A stretch of DNA of 7,385 nt, taken from the NCBI GenBank assembly GCA_910588965.1, contig CAJUSO010000022.1, forward strand, positions 45,852 through 53,236, in the 5' to 3' direction. Position numbers and translations under genes: made by a program. This DNA is from an uncultured Lachnospiraceae bacterium. GTDB lineage: Bacteria > Bacillota > Clostridia > Lachnospirales > Lachnospiraceae. Within the stretch, counting starts at the first letter, position 1, and each line of letters starts with the position of its first letter. Positions 1-5,100 of this stretch are shown here, in pieces. The notes beneath the pieces are model-generated. The model saw only the letters and a list, made by a program, of their open reading frames with translations. It did no database searches and had not been told where the DNA came from.

Positions 1-244
1 GAACCCCGAGGAGGAAGGGGAAGCCATAGGAAGAGGAGCCTTTAGGAACCCCGAGAAGGAAGGGGAAACCATAGGAAGAGGAGCCTTTAGGAACCCCGAG
101 AAGGAAGGGGAAGCCATAGGAAGAGGAGCCTTTAGGAACCCCGAGGAGGAAGGGGAAGCCATAGGAAGAGGGCTCTTAGGAAGCCAAGAAGGAAGAAGCA
201 GCCATAGGAAGTAGGGCTCTTAGGGAGCCCAAGAAGGCAGAAGA
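1..244 (+). repeat. Purine-rich 45-bp tandem repeat (minisatellite)
   Basis: Direct tandem repeats begin at the left edge. Units lie at 1-45, 46-90 and 91-135 (45 bp each) and at 136-179 and 180-223 (44 bp each), followed by a partial unit to about 244. Units 1-3 differ from each other at only one or two bases (GAG/AAG and GCC/ACC changes). Units 4 and 5 have lost one base in the GAGCCTTTAG segment, and unit 5 is more diverged. The unit is strongly purine-biased: 33 of the 45 bases in unit 1 are A or G. Forty-five bases is 15 codons, so the first three units keep one reading frame. The array is cut off by the window edge, so its full copy number is unknown. Confidence 0.95.
2..214 (+). CDS. 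Possible 3' end of an upstream gene ending in 15-aa repeats (partial)
   Basis: Only one plus-strand frame stays open through the minisatellite; the other two meet TAG within the first unit. That frame starts with the codon at 2-4 and runs to TAG at 212-214. It encodes repeats of the form NPE(E/K)EGE(A/T)IGRGAFR, then a short altered tail where the first 44-bp unit shifts the register. If translated, it would be the charged, repetitive C-terminus of the gene just left of the window. The stop is 66 bp before the next gene, which fits an operon. The differences between units change amino acids, and any repeat free of stops stays open when copied, so openness is weak evidence for coding. The alternative is a non-coding intergenic minisatellite. 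The family of the upstream protein cannot be seen. Confidence 0.35.
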   Translation, partial: NPEEEGEAIGRGAFRNPEKEGETIGRGAFRNPEKEGEAIGRGAFRNPEEEGEAIGRGLLGSQEGRSSHRK

Positions 245-280
245 TGTGGATTAGTCGGGGGGCAAAGGAGGAGGAAATAA

Positions 281-616
281 ATGGGACAGGTAATAAAGGC
301 ATATTTAGGGATATTTTTCCTGCTGCTCATGGGGCTGGTGGGGATAGGCATTGTGGCAGCAGGCATGGAAGTAAATGCCGCCCGGAATTACCATGCGGAT
401 GTGGTAACGGAAATTGAATGCAGCAATTTCCACCCGGCCGTTATCAGCGCCTGCAAAAGCCAGGCGCAGGAAGCGGGATATGGATTAGAAATAGAAAATC
501 TGGCTTACGGCGCAGAAGGGAAAGAACAGATGGCAGAAGTGGTACTGTCGTTTGATTATGCAATCCCAATCCTGAACCTGGTATCAAGCCACAAAGTACG
601 GGGATTTGCAAGATAA
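281..616 (+). CDS. TadE/DUF4320-like pseudopilin, 111 aa
   Basis: This is a small bitopic membrane protein. Residues 8-28 form one hydrophobic span directly followed by the motif MEVNAARNYHADVV and a soluble part of about 80 residues. The layout (N-terminal helix, helical AARxxHxDVVxEIExSNF segment, short GY-centred linker near residue 67, then a beta-strand ending DYAIPILNL...KVRGFAR) resembles TadE-like minor pilins and the DUF4320 proteins found in Tad-like loci of Clostridia. The assignment is by eye. The start is supported by a strong AGGAGGAGG site at 266-274, six bases before ATG, and by an in-frame TAA at 278-280 just upstream. It probably acts as a minor pseudopilin at the membrane, processed or assembled by Tad components encoded outside the window. 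Cysteines at 47 and 58 could form a disulfide. Confidence 0.8.
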   Translation: MGQVIKAYLGIFFLLLMGLVGIGIVAAGMEVNAARNYHADVVTEIECSNFHPAVISACKSQAQEAGYGLEIENLAYGAEGKEQMAEVVLSFDYAIPILNLVSSHKVRGFAR

Positions 617-684
617 CGCAGGCTCTGGCTTTCTGGCGGGTGGATAGGCGCCGTGGGCAGGGAAAGCCCTGGCTTCCAAACGTG

Positions 685-691
685 AAAGGAG
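685..691 (+). promoter_or_regulatory. Shine-Dalgarno site for the 35-aa ORF
   Basis: AAAGGAG lies eight bases before the ATG at 700. It is the main reason to accept the very short ORF as translated. The 83-bp gap between 616 and 700 otherwise holds only a small 5-bp hairpin (658-671) without a T-run, and no promoter that can be recognised. Confidence 0.65.
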
Positions 692-699
692 AAGATTAG

Positions 700-807
700 A
701 TGAAGGCTATTTTAGAAGAATTTGGGGGAGCAGTTGTGTATACCATCGCTGGAGGTGGGTTTATCGCCATTTTCTGCCTGGTATTATACATGGCATCGGG
801 AATCTAG
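700..807 (+). CDS. Tiny single-span membrane protein, 35 aa
   Basis: This is a 35-residue protein beginning MKAILEEFGGAVVYTIAG, with a continuous hydrophobic span from about residue 10 to 34 and TAG at 805-807. It has almost no soluble part. The acidic pair before the glycine-rich hydrophobic helix (EEFGG) recalls type IV/Flp pilin N-termini, in which a glutamate sits at the start of the helix, and it matches EEYAG in the next small gene and REMAG in the 153-aa protein. A good AAAGGAG site at 685-691 and its place between clear operon members support translation. It may be a small Flp-like pilin or an accessory membrane peptide of the Tad-like machine. No canonical G|xxxxEY prepilin cleavage motif is visible, so the pilin role is inference. 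Confidence 0.65.
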   Translation: MKAILEEFGGAVVYTIAGGGFIAIFCLVLYMASGI

Positions 808-809
808 CC

Positions 810-875
810 ATGTTTACAGGGATATTTGACGGATATCGCAAGGAGCAAAAAGAGAAAGGATGGAGAAGGATATGA
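810..875 (+). CDS. Possible 21-aa ORF coupled to the next gene
   Basis: An ATG two bases after the stop of the 35-aa ORF opens a 21-codon frame (MFTGIFDGYRKEQKEKGWRR, then Ile and TGA). Its TGA at 873-875 overlaps the preferred start of the next small gene as ATGA, an arrangement typical of translational coupling. The peptide is basic and amphipathic, with no membrane span. No good ribosome binding site precedes it; reinitiation after the nearby stop at 807 would be needed. It may be a leader that couples translation, the relic of a longer C-terminal tail of the 35-aa protein lost by frameshift, or just spacer. Little more can be said. Confidence 0.3.
   Translation: MFTGIFDGYRKEQKEKGWRRI
862..865 (+). 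promoter_or_regulatory. Shine-Dalgarno site that decides the start of the 47-aa ORF
   Basis: GGAG ends six bases before ATG 872, whereas ATG 860 has AAGGAG (840-845) fourteen bases away and an AGAAAGG tract that directly abuts it. Spacing therefore favours 872 over 860. Confidence 0.45.
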
Positions 876-1015
876 AAGAGGTAATGGAAGAATATGCAGG
901 CGTAGCGGCCGGTGGGTTTGCGGTGGCGCTGTTGTTGGGGATAACGCTTGAGTTTTTCTTGGGTGGGACGGGGCTGCATCATTTGGTTTTCCGCTTTGCG
1001 CAGGGAATCTGTTAG
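872..1015 (+). CDS. Small single-span membrane protein, 47 aa (51 aa if it starts at 860)
   Basis: From ATG 872 the protein begins MKEVMEEYAGVAAGGFAVAL and has one hydrophobic span of about 22 residues, then a short glycine/histidine stretch (LGGTGLHHLVF) and a tail ending in Cys. The N-terminus matches the 35-aa protein: [I/V]-[L/M]-E-E-[F/Y]-[G/A]-G just before the helix. The two look like diverged paralogues or two small subunits of one assembly. ATG 860, in frame, would add four residues; ribosome-site spacing and the ATGA overlap with the preceding ORF favour 872. The stop at 1013-1015 overlaps the G-rich ribosome site of the next gene, which argues for co-transcription. A candidate small pilin or pilus-assembly peptide; family not recognised. 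Confidence 0.65.
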   Translation: MKEVMEEYAGVAAGGFAVALLLGITLEFFLGGTGLHHLVFRFAQGIC

Positions 1016-1024
1016 GGGGGCAAG

Positions 1025-1486
1025 ATGAAGCAGGCATATAGGGAAATGGCAGGGATAATGACAGCAGGAATCGTGATGGTTTTTTTACTGGTATTTGCAG
1101 CGGGCAGCGCGTTGCTCCCCAAGTTAGGGCAGGAGATGGATATTCCGGGGACAGAGTATCGTGGATACCAGGATTTTGCCCAGACAAAATCCGTTTGCAG
1201 CAGGAAGCCCCCCAAGATTGTGCGGAAAGGTTCCTGGAGATGGAACGAAGGGGAAGAAATAGGGATTGGCCGCATATTCCAGGGGACAGATGCAGAAGGG
1301 AATGCCGTATATGTAGAAGTGGCGGATGTGATAGATGAAAAGGGGAACAGCCGGATAGGGCATTACCATAGGGGAGGGCATAAGCTGGTAGGCTTGGAGA
1401 AAGGGATGTACTTGCTAGAACTTCGGGCCTCAGATACAGAACATAAGGTGTCAGTGAAAAGGTTTGCCCTTCTGGTGCAAGGATGA
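1025..1486 (+). CDS. Membrane-anchored extracellular protein with a probable Ig-like fold, 153 aa
   Basis: Residues 1-34 (MKQAYREMAGIMTAGIVMVF and on) hold a pilin-like N-terminus: a short basic lead, REMAG, then a hydrophobic helix. The remaining 120 residues look extracellular and beta-rich. Residues 62-153 have the alternating pattern of a bacterial Ig/DUF5011-like sandwich: a strand around residue 65, a GNAVYVEVADVIDEKG turn near 92-107, YHRGGH at 114-119, then GMYLLELRASD and a final VSVKRFALLV strand. This is fold recognition by eye, not a family match. The start is set by a G-rich ribosome site at 1014-1020, nine bases after the previous stop. The spacing to the next gene is 15 bp, clearly operonic. 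It is probably a minor pilin or surface subunit; the exact partner is unknown. Confidence 0.75.
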   Translation: MKQAYREMAGIMTAGIVMVFLLVFAAGSALLPKLGQEMDIPGTEYRGYQDFAQTKSVCSRKPPKIVRKGSWRWNEGEEIGIGRIFQGTDAEGNAVYVEVADVIDEKGNSRIGHYHRGGHKLVGLEKGMYLLELRASDTEHKVSVKRFALLVQG

Positions 1487-1501
1487 TAGGAAAGGGAATA
1501 G

Positions 1502-2095
1502 ATGAAATATATGATATATGGAATATCGCTGTCCGCCATAGCGGTTTTAGTGGTTGCAGCCGTTATGGTGTTTAGCGGGCGCAATGTGCGTAAGAATGAA
1601 ATGGAAACCGCCTTAAATGCTGCTGTGGAGCAGTCTTTGGAGCAGTTAAAATCCCAGAAAGGATATGAAATAAAAAACAGGCAGGAATTGATTGCCGATT
1701 TCAACCGGATTTTGCTGGTTCAGGTAGAATCCGATTCCGAGCTGCAAGTAGATATCCTGACAGCAGATACCGAAAAAGGGGCATTGGATGTAAAGGTTAC
1801 GGGAAGTTACCAGAATATTTTGGGGCTTATGGAAACGATTACCTGCAGGAAATCCGTAATTATAGAAGCATATACTGCGGAAAAACCTTATTATACCGTG
1901 ACATTCCTGGTAGAAGGGGAAGTCTATCATCAGTATACGGCCTGCCAGGGAGGGACTGTGGTAGCCCCTAAGAATCCCAATCGTGGGAGGAAGAAGTTTT
2001 CCTGCTGGACGCGCCAAGGGGAGAGCATAGCATGTAAGCTGGAAGAATTGGAAATAGAGGGAAATATCGTATTAGAAGCTGTATTTACAGGATAA
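1502..2095 (+). CDS. Pseudopilin-like membrane protein with C-terminal InlB B-repeat-like domain, 197 aa
   Basis: Residues 4-25 form one membrane span (ISLSAIAVLVVAAVMVF), followed by a long amphipathic helix (about 28-52, NEMETALNAAVEQSLEQLK). Residues 55-122 resemble the soluble half of TadE/DUF4320-like proteins, with strands VDILTA and ALDVKVTGSYQNILGL. Residues 130-195 look like one degenerate Listeria/Bacteroides (InlB B, Flg_new) repeat: YYTVTFLVEGE, a Q-G-G-T-V-V-A-P turn, NPNRGRKKFSCW where the family has a Gly-Trp, and a final IVLEAVF strand. The ribosome site AGGAAAGGG (1489-1497) is close upstream. The InlB-like module also occurs in the large protein just downstream, so this protein may bridge the filament and that protein. 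The domain assignment is inferred by pattern. Confidence 0.75.
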   Translation: MKYMIYGISLSAIAVLVVAAVMVFSGRNVRKNEMETALNAAVEQSLEQLKSQKGYEIKNRQELIADFNRILLVQVESDSELQVDILTADTEKGALDVKVTGSYQNILGLMETITCRKSVIIEAYTAEKPYYTVTFLVEGEVYHQYTACQGGTVVAPKNPNRGRKKFSCWTRQGESIACKLEELEIEGNIVLEAVFTG

Positions 2096-2140
2096 AAAGC
2101 CGGATAGGAACAAATAAGCATAGGAGGAGGGATTGGATTT

Positions 2141-5100
2141 ATGTTAAAACGGATGATGTGTATCTTGTTGTCCATACCGCTTGCAGTAGGAACCCCACAT
2201 GGAACCCCGGCAGCCGTTTCCTTGCGTCCTTGGGGACAGGAGGTTTTAAAAGGATGGGGTTCGGGCATAGCCGGAAAAGCAATCAAAAGTGTGAGAGATA
2301 TTGATAGAGAGCCTGAAGATAAAGAAAAGAAGTGGGTATCTGAAGGGAAAGCAGGGCAGCTAGAAAAAGCAAGAGTACCAGGAATCGACATAAGGGAGGC
2401 AGAAAAGAAAGTAGCATCCGAAGGGGAAGCAAGAAAGGCAGAAAATCCGGTAGCATCCGAAGGGGAAGCAAGGAAAGCAGAAAAGAAGGTAGCATCCGAA
2501 GGGGAAGCAAGGAAGGCAGAAAATCCGGTAGCATCCGAAGGAAAAGCGGAACAGCTAGAAAAAGCGGGAAATTCAATAAGAAAGGGCTTGTCAGGCCAGG
2601 AGGGTATTAAGAAAAAAAGGGAAGGGTCCAAACCAGGAAAAGAAGAAAAAGGTTCAGGAGAGGAAGCGCTAAAACCAGGGGAAGAAGAAAAAGGTTCAGG
2701 AGAGGAAGCGCTAAAACCAGGGGAAGAAGAAAAAGAGCCAGGGGAGGAAAGGCAAAAACTAGGGGAAGAAGAGAAAGAGCCAGGGGAGGAAGGGCTAAAA
2801 CCAGGAAAAGCAGGGTTAAAACTGAAAGATGGAGAGGGGAAGCCAGGAACAGAAGAGGGAAAGCCAGAAAAGGAAGGGAGTAAGTCAGGAGAAAGCGGAG
2901 AAACGCCGGACGGGGAAGGGAGTAAATCAGGAGAAAATGGAGAAACGCCGGACGGGGAAGGGAGTAAATCAGGAGAAAATAGAGAAACGCCGGTGGGGGG
3001 AAGCATAAGCCCAGGAGGCGAAAATGGAAGAGGACAAGAAAAGCAGGAGGGGACAGAGGGAAAGAAGGCATCTGGGAAAGAAAAAGAAGGGAAGAGAGAA
3101 AAGGGGAATGGGGAGGCAAAAATTTATAATACAGAAGGAAAAGAAGGTTCAGGAGATACGGAGAAACGAAGAGGAGGGAAAGAAGGGCTGAAACATTTCC
3201 GGGAAGGTTTTTTCCGTCTGCAAGAAAAGTGGGGGCTTTTGGAATATGGAACAAAAGAAGATAGGGTATTCCAAACGGGCAGGCTGTTGGTAGAGGCAGA
3301 GCAGGAATTTCAGAAAGAAGGGGCAAAAGAGGTTCTCCATTATGGGAGATACTATATTTTGCAGTATGATACCTTGGAGGCTGTAAAAACAGCTTATGGA
3401 AGAATCAAGGAGAAGGGGGGCGGCATTTGGGCCGTGCCGGACATTTTATCTGGGAACCCCCAAGAAGCATGGAAAGAAGCGTGGAAGATAGAAGAGGAAG
3501 GGGAGGCAGAGTTCCGTGTGGGATTTTTGGGACGGTGGCAGGAACTGCTTTTCTCAGAGAATATGGAAGGGACGGTGTTATGGGGGGAAGAAGTATCGCA
3601 GCCAGAGTTGTATAACACAAAAGAAGAATATTATGGGAAGCAGGATGACTGTAAGAGCAACCGCGGTTATTTTTATTTGTTTGTACGGAAGAAGGAGGTA
3701 AAGATAGAAAAAGGGGCATGGTACAAGGTAGAGATGAGCCTTCCCACCGTCTCTTCCTATGAGAGCCAGGCAATCACCTGGAAACTCTTTTATCTTAAGA
3801 AAAAGGTAGGCGGGGTTGGAAATATTGCCAATTGGAGCTGGAGCAGCAAACCCCTGCCAGAGGAAGCCTTATATTCCTTGGCGCTGGAGAAAGGAAAATC
3901 TTGGGAAAAAACCAGGCAGAACGGGAGCGGGGCAAACCCAATCCTAAGGAATATGCCGGCAATCCCAGAAAATGACCATGGGTACTATTTTAAGCTGTGC
4001 GGAAAGCTGTTGTACGAGTATCCAGGCTACCAGATGGTATTGGACGAAAGCATCTATCAGGATTTGGATTTATTTGATATAGAACCAGAAAATATGCAGA
4101 TTCAGCGGAAGGATGATGTCTTAGACCCAGATGAGAAATCTTGGACAGGAGAAGGGTATTTTAAATTTGCCATTGATACCAATAATACAGGCATGACGAA
4201 TTATGGGGAGTCCCATAAATTCCATCATGCAGTATTTGGGCTTTGCTTGAAACCAAACCGATACACTGTGGAGTATAAGCCAAATGGCGGCACTGGGGAC
4301 ATGGCAGACACAAAAGCTACCTATGACAAAGCTTTTGCCTTGCGGGGCAACCAATTTAGCCGGACAGGGTATACATTTAACGGATGGGCTACAAAACCGG
4401 ATGGCTCTGGGAAGAGATACAAAAATAAAGAATCCGGATTGTTGAATTTAGCAAAAAAAGACGGGCAGTCCATTCCCCTCTATGCCCAGTGGAAACCAAA
4501 AGTTTATAAGGCTACCTTAAAAAACCAGCTGAAGTCCCCAAAGGCAGCAGGGACAAAAATAATTTATGAGAAATATGCAAACGGTTGGTATCTTGATACT
4601 TCTTGCAAAGAAACCTTAGAGGATGGAAAAAAGAGCGGCAGGATTGAAATCCCAGTAAAAGATGGATATGTCTTTTTGGGGTATTTTGACCAGGCAGAGG
4701 GGGGAACCAAAATGATTGATAAGGAGGGGAAGCTGACAGGAAAAGGCATGGCAAATTTTAAGCGTACCCAAAACAGCGTTTGGTATGCGCAGTATAAATA
4801 TCTGGTATCTTGCCAGGATTATGCAGATATCCCCTGTGACCTTGAAACGCCGGAGGGGGATGGAAGGGAAGGGCTGCAGGCATTGGCTTCCTATGACCCA
4901 AAATCTAAGAATACCATAATAAAAATGGGGCAGCCTGGCTTTACCGTGTCACTCACAGGCCTGCCGAAAGGAACCAAGATAGGGATGTTTATTTCGGGAA
5001 AGAAGGGACAGGTAGTGTCTGGGTCTTCTGGGCAGCATCAAAGCGTTTCCCTTTCCTTTGTCCCAGAAGAGGGAGCAGCTTATCAGCTGACAGTAGTGAA

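Noticed and set aside
1..244. CRISPR array as an explanation of the repeats
   Set aside because: The units are contiguous 45/44-bp tandem copies with no unique spacers between conserved repeats.
658..671. Short hairpin CAGGG-AAAG-CCCTG as a terminator
   Set aside because: The stem is only five base pairs with no T-run, and a strongly expressed-looking operon continues across it.
804..1187. Minus-strand ORF of 127 codons opposite the small membrane proteins
   Set aside because: It has low-complexity composition and no ribosome site, and overlaps plus-strand genes with good ribosome sites and a consistent operon layout.
1930..3006. Minus-strand ORF of 358 codons, rich in Ser, Pro and Phe
   Set aside because: It is the antisense of the purine-rich repeats. 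Its SPSGVSPFSPDLLPS-like repeats mirror the 42-bp and 39-bp units of the plus-strand gene, and it overlaps two well-supported genes.
2607..3326. Minus-strand ORF of 239 codons, rich in Leu and Pro
   Set aside because: It is another antisense reading of the same low-complexity coding region. The Leu-rich composition comes from CTT/CTC runs opposite GAA/GAG codons.
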